The notes: generated from the sequence alone by a model not told the origin. A stretch of DNA of 64,000 nucleotides from Streptomyces sp. CT34 (GCF_000805335.1 NZ_KN708638.1:2322566-2386565); one strand, 5' to 3'; shown: positions 1 to 8,940, counted from the stretch's first letter. Translations and numbers: made by a program.

Positions 1-5
1 CGGAG

Positions 6-38
6 CCTGGGCGGCGTTCGTCTCGTACGCCGCCCAGG
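6..38 (-). terminator. Hairpin after the malR paralogue
   Basis: Arms CCTGGGCGGCGT and ACGCCGCCCAGG pair perfectly over 12 bp around a 9-nt loop, 20 nt beyond the stop codon of the leftward LacI-family gene. There is no U-tract, which is usual for actinomycete terminators. Confidence 0.7.
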
Positions 39-57
39 ATGCCTGACCCGCGGTCAC

Positions 58-1074
58 TCACCCGCACCGCGGGCCGGTCGACCCCCGTACGACCAACTCC
101 GGCCGGAAGACGAACTCGGTGCGCTGGACGGGGTTTCCCTGGATCTCCTCGATGAGCGCGCCGACCGCGGCGGTCGCCATGGCCTGTACCGGCTGTCGCA
201 CCGTGGTCAGCGGTGGGTCGGTGAAAGCGATCAGCTGGGAGTCGTCGAAGCCGACGACGGAGAGGTGGCGGGGAACCTCAAGACCCCTTTGGCGGGCGGC
301 GCGTACCGCGCCCAGCGCCATGAGGTCGCTGCCGCAGACGATGCCGGTGCAGCCGTCGTCGAGCAGTACGGCGGCAGCCGCGTGGCCGCCCTCGACGCTG
401 AACAGGGTATGGCGGACGAGTCGTTCGGCCTGCCCCCTCGACAGGCCGAACGACTCCCCCAGCGCGGCGGTGAAGCCCTCCGCCTTGCGGCGAGAGGGAA
501 CGTAGCGGGCGGGGCCGACCGCCAAACCGATGCGCTCATGGCCCAGTTCGGCGAGATGGCGTACGGCCATACGGGCCGCGGCCCCGTCGTCCGGTGAGAC
601 GAAGGGCGCGTCGATGCGGTCGTTGTAGCCGTTGATCAGGACGTAGGGCACGCCACGGGAGGTCAGGCGGGCGTAGCGGGACGGGTCGGCGGCGGTGTCG
701 GCGTGCAGGCCGGACAGGAAGACGATGCCGGTGACGCCACGCTCCTCCAGTTGCTCGACGAGTTCGTCCTCGGTGGCGCCGCCGGGCATCTGCGTGCAGA
801 GCACCGGGGTGTAGCCGTGGCCCGCCAGCGACTGCTCGATGATCTGGGCGAAGGCCGGGAAGATCGGGTTGGTCAGCTCCGGGATGACCAGGCCGACGAG
901 CCCGGCACTCCGCCGTTTCAGCCGTACCGGGCGTTCGTGGCCGAGGACGTCGAGCGCGGCGAGCACCCGCTGCCGGGTGCTCGCCGCGACGCCCGCCCTG
1001 CCGTTCAGGACGCGGCTGGCGGTGGCCTCGCTGACCTGTGCCTGGGCGGCGATGTCCGAGAGGCGCGGGGTCAC
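58..1074 (-). CDS. LacI-family regulator, paralogue of MalR
   Basis: Predicted 338-residue sugar-responsive repressor. An N-terminal LacI helix-turn-helix (about residues 3-25, core VSEATASRVLNG) is followed by a periplasmic-binding-protein-like effector domain ending in a typical ELVVRGST. It aligns along its whole length with the protein at 7795-8940 (same SAGLVGL, GGHAAAA/GGQAAAG and FDDSxLIAFTDPPLTT blocks) but is clearly diverged. I use the GTG at 1074 because it gives the N-terminus VTPRLSDIA matching MTARLADIA of MalR, and it overlaps the aglA stop as GTGA, implying coupled translation; a GTG at 1083 adds three residues. It is the last gene of the leftward malE-malF-malG-aglA operon. 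Effector and operator are inferred to be maltose-related. Confidence 0.88.
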   Translation of the reverse strand: MTPRLSDIAAQAQVSEATASRVLNGRAGVAASTRQRVLAALDVLGHERPVRLKRRSAGLVGLVIPELTNPIFPAFAQIIEQSLAGHGYTPVLCTQMPGGATEDELVEQLEERGVTGIVFLSGLHADTAADPSRYARLTSRGVPYVLINGYNDRIDAPFVSPDDGAAARMAVRHLAELGHERIGLAVGPARYVPSRRKAEGFTAALGESFGLSRGQAERLVRHTLFSVEGGHAAAAVLLDDGCTGIVCGSDLMALGAVRAARQRGLEVPRHLSVVGFDDSQLIAFTDPPLTTVRQPVQAMATAAVGALIEEIQGNPVQRTEFVFRPELVVRGSTGPRCG

Positions 1075-2849
1075 TCCTCCCACCAGATCGTGGCCTCGGC
1101 AGGGATTTCACGAATTTCGGAAACTTCGAGATTCTCGGGAACACCCAACGCGCCGCGGGCGTTGGACGGTTGACGAGAGGAGGAGAGGGCCGCGAGGGCG
1201 GACGGAGTGGAGACGGCACCGGCCGCGGGGACGAACGGAGCGCGGGAGGAGAGGAGGATCCGGACGGGAGGCAGCGTCAGCCGTACTGCCTCACCGGTGG
1301 TGTTGACCGTGCAGAGGAGGCCGCCGGGGCGCCGGAAGGCCAGTACACCGTCGGGGGCTTGGAGCCATTCGACCGAGTCGCCCGCGCCGAGGCCGGGGTG
1401 ACTGCGGCGCACCGCCAGTGCGCTGCGGTAGAGCTCCAGGGTGGAGTCCGGGTCGCCGGTCTGGGACTCGACGGTGAGGGCGGCCCAGTCGGCGGGCTGG
1501 GGCAGCCAGCTGCCGCCGTCGCCGAAGCCGTACGGGGGTGCCGTGCCGCTCCAGGGGATGGGTACGCGGCAGCCGTCGCGGAGGCCGTCCTGGCCACTGG
1601 CGCGGAAGAAGGACGGGTCCTGGCGGACCTCGTCGGGCAGGTCGGTGACCTCGGGCAGGCCCAGTTCCTCGCCCTGGTAGAGGTAGGCGGAGCCGGGCAG
1701 CGCCAGCATCAGCAGGGTGGCGGCGCGGGCGCGGGCCAGTCCGCCGCCGAGGCGGGTGGTGTGGCGGACGACGTCGTGGTTGGAGAGGACCCAGGTGGTG
1801 GGCGCACCGACGGTGCGCATGGCAGTGAGGGAGGAGTCGATGGCGTCGCGGAGCGCTTCCGCGTCCCAACGGGTGTTCAGGTAGTGGAAGTTGAAGCCCT
1901 GGTGGAGTTCGTCGGGGCGGACGTAGCGGGCGAGGCGCTCGACGCTGGGGGCCCACGCCTCGGCGACGCCGATCCGCTCCCCGGCGTACTCGTCCAGGAC
2001 CGTGCGCCAGGAGCGGTAGATGTCGTGGACGCCGTCCTGGTCGAAGAAGGGGAGGACTTGTGAGCCGATCAGCCGGGCCTGTTCGCCGTGGCCGATGTCG
2101 GGGAGGCCGGGGGCCTTGACCATGCCGTGGGCGACGTCGATCCGGAAGCCGTCCACGCCCAGGTCCAGCCAGAAGCGGAGGATGGAACGGAACTCGTCCT
2201 GGACGGCGGGGTGTTCCCAGTTGAAGTCGGGTTGTTCGGGGGCGAAGAGATGGAGGTACCACTCGCCGTCGGGAAGGCGGGTCCAGGCGGGGCCGCCGAA
2301 GACGGACTCCCAGTCGTTGGGCGGAAGTTCGCCGTCGGCGCCGCGGCCCTTGCGGAAGTGGAAGCGCTCGCGCAGTACCGAGCCGGGGCCCTCGGCGAGC
2401 GCACGGCGGAACCATTCGTGCTGGTCGGAGCAATGGTTGGGGACGATGTCGATGATGATGCGGAGGCCCAGGTGATGTGCCTCGCGGATGACGGCCTCGG
2501 CGTCCGCCAGGGTGCCGAACATCGGGTCGGTGGCGCGGTAGTCGGCGACGTCATAACCGGCGTCGGCCTGCGGGGAGGCGTAGAAGGGGCTGAGCCAGAC
2601 CGCGTCCACGCCCAGGTCGCGGAGGTGGGGCAGCCGGCTGCGGATGCCCTGGAGGTCGCCCATGCCGTCGCCGTTTCCGTCGGCGAAGCTGCGCGGATAG
2701 ACCTGGTAGATGACGGCGTCCCGCCACCAGCCGGCGGCGGTGTTCCCGGGAGCGGTGTTGCCGGAAACGGTGTTGCCGGGAGCGCTGTTGCCGGGAGCGC
2801 TGTTCCCCCTGGTGGTGGGCGCAGGAGTGACGTTGTGCTGTCGGGTCAT
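1071..2849 (-). CDS. aglA: GH13 alpha-glucosidase, copy 1
   Basis: Intracellular alpha-1,4-glucosidase of the oligo-1,6-glucosidase/AglA group that hydrolyses imported maltose and short maltodextrins (592 residues, no signal peptide). GH13 motifs are in order: DIVPNH near residue 135, GFRIDVAH with the nucleophile Asp near 236, VAEAW with the acid/base Glu near 294, and SNHD near 358. The N-terminus carries about 25 extra residues of APGNT/S pentapeptide repeats before the conserved WWRDAVIYQVYPRSF start. Its ATG lies one base after the malG stop. Two internal blocks are almost identical at DNA level to the second aglA at 6129-7769, including synonymous positions, although the flanks have diverged. 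Confidence 0.93.
   Translation of the reverse strand: MTRQHNVTPAPTTRGNSAPGNSAPGNTVSGNTAPGNTAAGWWRDAVIYQVYPRSFADGNGDGMGDLQGIRSRLPHLRDLGVDAVWLSPFYASPQADAGYDVADYRATDPMFGTLADAEAVIREAHHLGLRIIIDIVPNHCSDQHEWFRRALAEGPGSVLRERFHFRKGRGADGELPPNDWESVFGGPAWTRLPDGEWYLHLFAPEQPDFNWEHPAVQDEFRSILRFWLDLGVDGFRIDVAHGMVKAPGLPDIGHGEQARLIGSQVLPFFDQDGVHDIYRSWRTVLDEYAGERIGVAEAWAPSVERLARYVRPDELHQGFNFHYLNTRWDAEALRDAIDSSLTAMRTVGAPTTWVLSNHDVVRHTTRLGGGLARARAATLLMLALPGSAYLYQGEELGLPEVTDLPDEVRQDPSFFRASGQDGLRDGCRVPIPWSGTAPPYGFGDGGSWLPQPADWAALTVESQTGDPDSTLELYRSALAVRRSHPGLGAGDSVEWLQAPDGVLAFRRPGGLLCTVNTTGEAVRLTLPPVRILLSSRAPFVPAAGAVSTPSALAALSSSRQPSNARGALGVPENLEVSEIREIPAEATIWWEE
2740..2814. repeat. Five 15-bp tandem units in the aglA N-terminus
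   Basis: Units of the form GTGTTGCCGGGAGCG occur five times in a row with a few substitutions, encoding on the minus strand the pentapeptide APGN(T/S). The repeat lies between the start codon and the first conserved residues, so copy number can vary without breaking the enzyme. Confidence 0.85.
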
Positions 2850-2850
2850 G

Positions 2851-3687
2851 TCATCCCTTGGTGGTGCCGGCGGTCAGTCCGGATACGAGGTGGCGCTGGG
2901 CGAAGGCGAAGACGAGCGCGGCCGGTGCCGCGATGATCACGGCGGCGGCGGTCATCGAACCCCAGTCGTCGGTGTACTGGTTGACGAAGGTCTGCAGGCC
3001 CCCGGCGAGCGTCAGGTTCTCCTCGCCGGTCATGAAGGCGGAGGCATAGGCGACCTCGGCCCAGGCGGTGACGAAGGTGTAGAAGCCGGTGACGGCGAGG
3101 CCGGGGCGGGCGAGCGGGAGGACCAGGCGCCAGAAGGTGCCGAAGGGGTTGAGGCCGTCGACGCGGCCCGCTTCGTCGATCTCCACCGGGATGGTGTCGA
3201 AGAAGCCCTTCATCATCCAGGCGCAGAAGGGCACGGCGATGGTCAGGTAGGTGATGACCAGTCCGGCGGGCTGGTTGAGCAGGCCGAGGGAGGCGAGGAG
3301 GTTGTAGAGCGGCACGATCAGTACCGCGACCGGGAACATCTGGGTGATCAGCAGCAGCCACATCAGCGGGCGCATCCCGGGGAAGCGGAAGCGGCTGACG
3401 GCGTAGCCGGTGGTGGCGGCGGTGAAAACGCCGAGGACGGTGGTCAGCCCGACGATGATCACGGAGTTCCCGAACCAGGTCAGGAACTCCGTATCCGCCA
3501 CCACGTGCGTGTAGTTGGCGAGGGTGAAGTGCCTGACGAGGCCGGTGGTGAAGGCGTCGGTTCGGGGTTTGAAGGAGGTGATCAGCAGCCAGAGGGGCGG
3601 GAAGACCGCGATGACGGCGGCGAGCGCCAGGGCGGTGTGCAGCCCGGCGGAGGCCAGCCGGTGCCGTTCGTTGCGCCGACGAGCCAT
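2851..3687 (-). CDS. malG: Maltose ABC transporter permease MalG
   Basis: Inner-membrane subunit of the maltose/maltodextrin importer (278 residues, about six membrane segments). The cytoplasmic EAA loop reads EIDEAGRVDGLNPFGTFWRL, the surface contacted by the ATPase. No ATPase gene is present here; in Streptomyces such importers generally use the shared distant ATPase MsiK (established knowledge, applied by inference). The ATG at 3687 begins two bases after the malF stop; an in-frame GTG at 3693 overlapping that stop is an alternative. A GGGAGAGG ribosome site lies just upstream. Confidence 0.92.
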   Translation of the reverse strand: MARRRNERHRLASAGLHTALALAAVIAVFPPLWLLITSFKPRTDAFTTGLVRHFTLANYTHVVADTEFLTWFGNSVIIVGLTTVLGVFTAATTGYAVSRFRFPGMRPLMWLLLITQMFPVAVLIVPLYNLLASLGLLNQPAGLVITYLTIAVPFCAWMMKGFFDTIPVEIDEAGRVDGLNPFGTFWRLVLPLARPGLAVTGFYTFVTAWAEVAYASAFMTGEENLTLAGGLQTFVNQYTDDWGSMTAAAVIIAAPAALVFAFAQRHLVSGLTAGTTKG

Positions 3688-3689
3688 GG

Positions 3690-4625
3690 TCACCACACCT
3701 CTCCCTGCTTGCGCAGCGCCCGGCGGTAGACGACCGCGACGACCGAGAGCAGTGCCAGGATCAGTACGCCCCAGGCGGCGGAGGCGGAGAAGTCGCGGGG
3801 GCTGTCGACGAAGGAGAGGCGGTAGGCGTAGGTCACCAGGATCTCGGTGGCATCGCCGGGACCGCCCCTGGTGAGCAGGAAGATCACCGGGAACATGTTG
3901 AAGGTCCAGATGGTGGAGAGCAGGATCACGGTGCCGCTGACCGCGCGCAGTCCGGGCACGGTGATGTGGCAAAAGCGCTGCCAGGGCCCGGCACCGTCCA
4001 TCTCGGCGGCCTCGTGGAGCTCGCCGGGGATGGCCTGGAGTCCGCCGAGCAGTGCGACGAGCATGAAGGGCACGCCCAGCCAGACGTTGACGGCGATGAC
4101 GGAGAGCTTGGCCCAGGTCGGGTCGTTGAGCCAGGGGACGGCGTCGATGCCGCCGCCGGCCAGCAGCTTGTTGAGGATGCCGTTCTTCTCGTTGTAGAGC
4201 ATCCGCCAGGTGAAGACGGAGACGAAGGCGGGGACGGCCCAGGGGAGGATCAGCGCGAGGCGGTAGAAGGTACGGCCGCGCAGTGTCCGGTTGAGCATGG
4301 TGGCGAGCGTGAGCCCGATCAGGAAGGTGAGCGAGACGCAGGCCACGGTCCACACCACGGTCCAGCCCAGGCGGTTCCAGAAGACGCTGTCGGCAAGGAC
4401 GGCCCGGTAGTTGTCGAGGCCGACGAAGTGGTAGGTGGCGGGGATGTGGTTCATGCCGATCGAGCGCTCGACATTGGCCTCGTTGGCGTCGGTCAGGGAG
4501 AGGTAGCCGCCGCGTACGAGGGGGTAGCCGATGATGACGCCGATGACGAGGACGACCGGGGCGACCATCGCCCAGGCGTACCAGTGCGTGCCGAGCGCGC
4601 GGCGGGCCCGTACGGCGAGCGTCAC
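3690..4625 (-). CDS. malF: Maltose ABC transporter permease MalF
   Basis: Second membrane subunit of the maltose importer, 311 residues with about six membrane segments and the EAA loop EAAEMDGAGPWQRFCHITVP. The start is a GTG whose bases overlap the malE stop (GTGA), so translation is probably coupled to malE. It is short compared with enterobacterial MalF because it lacks the large periplasmic loop, as is normal for actinobacterial homologues. Confidence 0.92.
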   Translation of the reverse strand: MTLAVRARRALGTHWYAWAMVAPVVLVIGVIIGYPLVRGGYLSLTDANEANVERSIGMNHIPATYHFVGLDNYRAVLADSVFWNRLGWTVVWTVACVSLTFLIGLTLATMLNRTLRGRTFYRLALILPWAVPAFVSVFTWRMLYNEKNGILNKLLAGGGIDAVPWLNDPTWAKLSVIAVNVWLGVPFMLVALLGGLQAIPGELHEAAEMDGAGPWQRFCHITVPGLRAVSGTVILLSTIWTFNMFPVIFLLTRGGPGDATEILVTYAYRLSFVDSPRDFSASAAWGVLILALLSVVAVVYRRALRKQGEVW

Positions 4626-5896
4626 TTGTAGTCCTTGAGCAGCTTGCGGTAGGCGTCACCGGTGGCCCTGGCGGCCTGTTCGGGCGTGGCGGCGCCGGTG
4701 AGCACCTTGTTCATCTGGACCTTGACCGGCTCGAAGAGGGAGTTGCCCTGGGCGATCCAGGGGCGCTGGACGGCGCCGTCGACGGCGGGCTTGAAGAACC
4801 TGACCATCTCGTTCCGCTTGGCGGCCGGGACCTGGTAGACGGACGTGCGGGTGGGCAGCAGGCTGAGCTTGTCGGTGGTCTCCTGCTGTACCTTCGCGGA
4901 GCTCATGTACCGCACGAAGGCGTAAGCGGCCGGCAAGTTCTTGCTGCCGGCGTAGACGGAGAGGTCCCAGCCGCCCTGCGGGGAGCCCTGTGCGATGCTG
5001 CCGCCGGGGACGGGGGCGACGCCGAGGTTGCTCTTGTCCTGGAAGGCTTTGCCGGCGCGGGCACCCTCGATGTCCCAGGGGCCGTCGACGGCCATCGCGA
5101 CGGTGCCGTCCTTGAGGGCCTTGAGCTGGTTCTCCTGGCCGTCGCTGGCGTCGGTGACGGCGGCCTTCGAGTCGACCAGGCTCTTGATGGTGCGGAACGC
5201 CCGTACCCCGGCGGCGTTGTCGATCTTGATGGACTTGCTGTGCGCGTCGACCATGTCGCCGCCCTCGCCGTAGAGGTAGGGCAGGAACCAGTAGGGGTCG
5301 TCACCGCGCAGGTAGAGGGCGGTGGCGCCGGTCTTCTCCTTGATCTTCGGGGCGGCGGCGGCCAGTTCGGCGAAGGTCCTGGGTACGGGGACGCCGGCGT
5401 CCTTGAGGAGCTTCTTGTTGTAGAAGAGGGCCAGGGTGTCGATGACCTGGGGCGCGGCATAGGTCTTGCCGTTGAACCTGGTGGAGCTGACGGCCTGTGG
5501 AAGGTAGTCGGCGGTCTTGTCGAGGGCCGGGGTGCCGTCGAGCGGGGCGAGGTAGCCGAGGCTCGCGAAGTCGGCGACCCAGGCGACATCGGTGCGCATC
5601 ACGTCCGGGGCGCCCGCGCCGCCGCCGGCGGCGTTCTTGAACTTGGCGTTGGCATCGCCGAAGGGGACGTTCACATACTTGACGTGGACCTTGGGGTGCT
5701 CCTTCTGGAAACCCTCGGCCAGCTTCCGGTAGGTGGCCTTCTCGGCGTCGTTGGAGGTGTCCCAGAAGGTAACGGTTCCGGACAGTTCACCGCCCGCACT
5801 GCTGCCGTTGCCACCCCCGCCTCCGCATGCCGTCGCCGCCAGTGCCAGGCCCGCTACCAGCGCGGTGGCGAGAGCGCCACGTATGCCACGCCGCAT
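4622..5896 (-). CDS. malE: Maltose/maltodextrin-binding lipoprotein MalE
   Basis: Extracellular substrate-binding protein (424 residues) anchored through a lipidated Cys24: a basic MRRGIR start, a hydrophobic stretch and the lipobox ATAC. The mature protein has the family-1 solute-binding fold signature (VTFWDTSNDAEK near the start, DVMRTDVAW, PQGGWDLSVYAGSKN). An AAGGAG ribosome site precedes the ATG. It is first in the leftward operon malE-malF-malG-aglA-lacI, and its promoter faces the second aglA gene. Confidence 0.94.
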   Translation of the reverse strand: MRRGIRGALATALVAGLALAATACGGGGGNGSSAGGELSGTVTFWDTSNDAEKATYRKLAEGFQKEHPKVHVKYVNVPFGDANAKFKNAAGGGAGAPDVMRTDVAWVADFASLGYLAPLDGTPALDKTADYLPQAVSSTRFNGKTYAAPQVIDTLALFYNKKLLKDAGVPVPRTFAELAAAAPKIKEKTGATALYLRGDDPYWFLPYLYGEGGDMVDAHSKSIKIDNAAGVRAFRTIKSLVDSKAAVTDASDGQENQLKALKDGTVAMAVDGPWDIEGARAGKAFQDKSNLGVAPVPGGSIAQGSPQGGWDLSVYAGSKNLPAAYAFVRYMSSAKVQQETTDKLSLLPTRTSVYQVPAAKRNEMVRFFKPAVDGAVQRPWIAQGNSLFEPVKVQMNKVLTGAATPEQAARATGDAYRKLLKDYK

Positions 5897-6128
5897 GTGA
5901 ACTCCTTAGGAAAAGCCTCAGTTGGCGGTCTGGAAGGTAACAGCGCCGAAAACAAACCGAAAGATGTTGCGGGAACTTTCTGCAAGACAACTGGAAGACT
6001 TTGCACTGTGATGGCCGGAACGGGACCCCTGGCGGCCCCCTCCCCCCGTCGCCCGCCGTCACCCGCCGCCCGCCCGAGCGTTGACTCGGTGGAAGCACCT
6101 TCGCCTCTTGACCTGACAGGGACGGCAG
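5897..6128. promoter_or_regulatory. Divergent mal promoter region with candidate MalR operator
   Basis: This 232-bp spacer separates malE from the rightward aglA. Around 5940-6010 it is far richer in A/T than its surroundings. It holds CTGCAAGA at 5980-5987 (TCTTGCAG on the malE strand), resembling the (T)CTTGCAG element I recall from Streptomyces maltose and amylase promoters, plus TTTGCA at 6000-6005 facing it. These TGCAA/TTGCA half-sites are good candidates for MalR binding; this is pattern-based inference. TTGACT at 6081-6086 could be a -35 box for the rightward genes. Confidence 0.6.
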
Positions 6129-7769
6129 ATGACCCAGGAGCTCACTTCCCCCAGCCCCGCCCCCCAGGCCGCCGGACCACGCCGAGGTCCGCGATGGTGG
6201 CGCGACGCCGTCATCTACCAGGTCTACGTCCGCTCCTTCGCCGACAGCGACGGCGACGGCGTCGGCGATCTGCGCGGGGTGCGCGAACGGCTGCCGTATC
6301 TGCGGGACCTGGGCGTGGACGCCGTCTGGCTCACCCCGTTCTACGCCTCCCCGCAGGCCGACGGCGGCTACGACGTCGCCGACTACCGCGCCGTCGACCC
6401 GCTCTTCGGCAGCCTCCAGGACGCCGGCGACCTGATCGACACCGCCCATGCGCTGGGTCTGCGGGTGATCGTCGACATCGTCCCCAACCACACCTCCGAC
6501 CGGCACCCGTGGTTCCGGGACCCCGAGCTCGCCCGGCAGCGCTACGTCTTCCGGCCCGGCAAGGGCGAGCGGGGCGAACTCCCGCCCAACGACTGGGAGT
6601 CGGTCTTCGGCGGCCCGGCCTGGACCCGTACGGAGCGCGGTGACTGGTATCTGCACCTCTTCGCCCCCGAGCAGCCCGATCTCGACTGGGAGCGCCCGGA
6701 GGTGCATGAGGAGTTCGCCGCCATCATGCGGTTCTGGCTGGACCTGGGCGTGGACGGCTTCCGGATCGACGTCGCCCACGGCATGGTCAAGGCCCCCGGT
6801 CTCCCCGACATCGGCCACGGCGAACAGGCCCGGCTGATCGGCTCACAGGTCCTGCCCTTCTTCGACCAGGACGGGGTGCACGCCATCCACCGCACCTGGC
6901 GGCAGCTGCTGGACGGCTACCCGGGCGAGCGGATCGGCGTCGCCGAGGCCTGGGCCCCCAGCGTCGAGCGCCTCGCCCTCTACGTCCGCCCCGACGAACT
7001 CCACCAGGCGTTCAACTTCCAGTTCCTGAACACCGGTTGGGAGGCCGGGGCGCTGCGCCGGGTCATCGACGCCTCGCTCGCCGCGACCGCCTCGGTCGGT
7101 GCGCCCACCACCTGGGTCCTCTCCAACCACGACGTCGTCCGCCACACCACCCGCCTCGGCGGCGGACTGGCCCGCGCCCGCGCCGCCACCCTCCTGATGC
7201 TGGCGCTGCCCGGCTCCGCCTACCTCTACCAGGGCGAGGAACTGGGCCTGCCCGAGGTCACCGACCTGCCCGACGAGGTCCGCCAGGACCCGGCGTTCTT
7301 CCGCGGCGGCCGTGCCGCGGTCGACGGGCCGGGGGCCGACGGCCGCACCGCAGCCAGCGGGCAGGACGGCTTCCGGGACGGCTGCCGGGTACCGCTCCCC
7401 TGGTCCGGCGAACAGCCGCCGTACGGCTTCGGTCAGGGGGGCAGTTGGCTGCCGCAGCCCGCCGGCTGGCACCTGTTCAGCGTCGCGGCGCAGACCGGCG
7501 ATCCGTCCTCCACGCTGGAGCTCTACCGCGCCGCGCTGGAACTGCGCCGCCGTCTGCCGGGGCTGGGCGACGGGGAGATGAGCTGGCGGCCGGCCCCCGA
7601 GGGAGTGCTGGCGTTCGCCCGCCCCGGGGTGCTGTGCACGGTCAACACCCTGGGCCGGGACGCCGAACTCCCGCTGCCCGGCGAGCTGCTGCTCTCCAGC
7701 GCCCCGGTGGCCGTGGACGGCGGTTGCGCGGTGGTCCCGGGGGACAGCTGCGCCTGGTGGGCAATCTGA
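6129..7769 (+). CDS. aglA: GH13 alpha-glucosidase, copy 2
   Basis: Intracellular alpha-glucosidase of 546 residues, paralogous to the gene at 1071-2849. GH13 motifs: DIVPNH near residue 116, GFRIDVAH near 213, VAEAW near 271 and SNHD near 333. It lacks the pentapeptide-repeat N-terminus of copy 1 but has an extra loop near residues 394-412 (GGRAAVDGPGADGRTAA) just before GQDGFRDG. AGGGA precedes the ATG. It is followed 25 bp later by malR, so aglA and malR form a rightward unit divergent from malE. Confidence 0.94.
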   Translation: MTQELTSPSPAPQAAGPRRGPRWWRDAVIYQVYVRSFADSDGDGVGDLRGVRERLPYLRDLGVDAVWLTPFYASPQADGGYDVADYRAVDPLFGSLQDAGDLIDTAHALGLRVIVDIVPNHTSDRHPWFRDPELARQRYVFRPGKGERGELPPNDWESVFGGPAWTRTERGDWYLHLFAPEQPDLDWERPEVHEEFAAIMRFWLDLGVDGFRIDVAHGMVKAPGLPDIGHGEQARLIGSQVLPFFDQDGVHAIHRTWRQLLDGYPGERIGVAEAWAPSVERLALYVRPDELHQAFNFQFLNTGWEAGALRRVIDASLAATASVGAPTTWVLSNHDVVRHTTRLGGGLARARAATLLMLALPGSAYLYQGEELGLPEVTDLPDEVRQDPAFFRGGRAAVDGPGADGRTAASGQDGFRDGCRVPLPWSGEQPPYGFGQGGSWLPQPAGWHLFSVAAQTGDPSSTLELYRAALELRRRLPGLGDGEMSWRPAPEGVLAFARPGVLCTVNTLGRDAELPLPGELLLSSAPVAVDGGCAVVPGDSCAWWAI

Positions 7770-7794
7770 CATGCGACCGGTACAGTCCCGTTCC

Positions 7795-8940
7795 ATGACC
7801 GCCCGGCTGGCCGATATCGCAGCGCAGGCGGGTGTCAGCGAGGCCACCGTCAGCCGGGTTCTCAACGGGAAGCCCGGCGTCTCCGCCACCACCCGCCAGT
7901 CCGTGCTGGCCGCTCTCGACGTGCTGGGCTACGAGCGCCCGGTGCGGCTGCGGCAGCGCAGCGCCGGCCTGGTCGGACTGATCACCCCGGAGCTGGAGAA
8001 CCCCATCTTCCCGGCCTTCGCCCAGGTCATCGGGCAGGCGCTGACCCGGCAGGGCTACACCCCCGTACTGGCCACCCAGACGCCCGGCGGCTCCACCGAG
8101 GACGAGCTGACCGAGATGCTGGTGGACCGCGGGGTGGCCGGCATCATCTTCGTCTCCGGGCTGCACGCGGACACCTCCGCCGACATGTCGCGCTACGAGC
8201 GGCTGCGCGGCCAGGGCGTGCCGTTCGTCCTCATCAACGGCTTCTCCGACAAGGTGCAGGCGCCGTTCGTCTCCCCCGACGACCGCGTCGCGGTGCAACT
8301 GGCCGTCACGCATCTCACCGCGCTGGGGCACCGGCGGATCGGGCTGGCGCTCGGCCCCAAGCGGTTCGTACCGGTCCAGCGGAAGATCGAGGGGTTCCTG
8401 CGCTGCCTGCGGGAGCAGCTGGACATCGGGCCGGCCGCGGCGGAGCCGTTCATCCAGCACTCCCTCTACACCCTGGAGGGCGGCCAGGCCGCGGCGGGCG
8501 CGCTGATCGAGCGGGGCGCCACGGCCATCGTCTGCGCCAGCGACATGATGGCGCTCGGGGCGATCCGGGCGGCCCGCCAGCGCGGGCTGGACGTCCCGCG
8601 GGAGATCTCCGTGGTCGGCTTCGACGACTCCCCGCTGATCGCCTTCACCGATCCGCCGCTGACCACCATCCGCCAGCCGGTGCCCGCCATGGGCCAGGCC
8701 GCGGTGCGGGCCCTGCTGGAGGAGATCGGCGGCACCCCGGCACCGCACAGCGAGTTCGTCTTCCATCCCGAGCTGGTGGTGCGCGGTTCGACGGCGTCCG
8801 CCCCGAAGTCCTCGCCGCTGACGCCGACGACATCGCGGACATCACCGCCGTCACCGCCATCGACAACACCGGCGAAGACCGCAAAACCGGCAAAGCAGCC
8901 CAAAGTTGCGAAGATCCCCCGGCCGTCGCGGGGTGGCTAG
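7795..8940 (+). CDS. malR: Maltose regulator MalR (LacI family)
   Basis: Repressor of maltose genes. The N-terminus MTARLADIAAQAGVSEATVS and the body closely match the S. coelicolor MalR sequence as I remember it, so this copy is the canonical one. HTH at residues 3-25, effector domain about 60-335. I choose the ATG at 7795 for that match; an in-frame ATG at 7771 adds MRPVQSRS directly after the aglA stop. The last 45 or so residues are a Ser/Thr/Pro- then Lys-rich tail (for example TPAKTAKPAKQPKVAK) not expected in the family. Confidence 0.92.
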   Translation: MTARLADIAAQAGVSEATVSRVLNGKPGVSATTRQSVLAALDVLGYERPVRLRQRSAGLVGLITPELENPIFPAFAQVIGQALTRQGYTPVLATQTPGGSTEDELTEMLVDRGVAGIIFVSGLHADTSADMSRYERLRGQGVPFVLINGFSDKVQAPFVSPDDRVAVQLAVTHLTALGHRRIGLALGPKRFVPVQRKIEGFLRCLREQLDIGPAAAEPFIQHSLYTLEGGQAAAGALIERGATAIVCASDMMALGAIRAARQRGLDVPREISVVGFDDSPLIAFTDPPLTTIRQPVPAMGQAAVRALLEEIGGTPAPHSEFVFHPELVVRGSTASAPKSSPLTPTTSRTSPPSPPSTTPAKTAKPAKQPKVAKIPRPSRGG

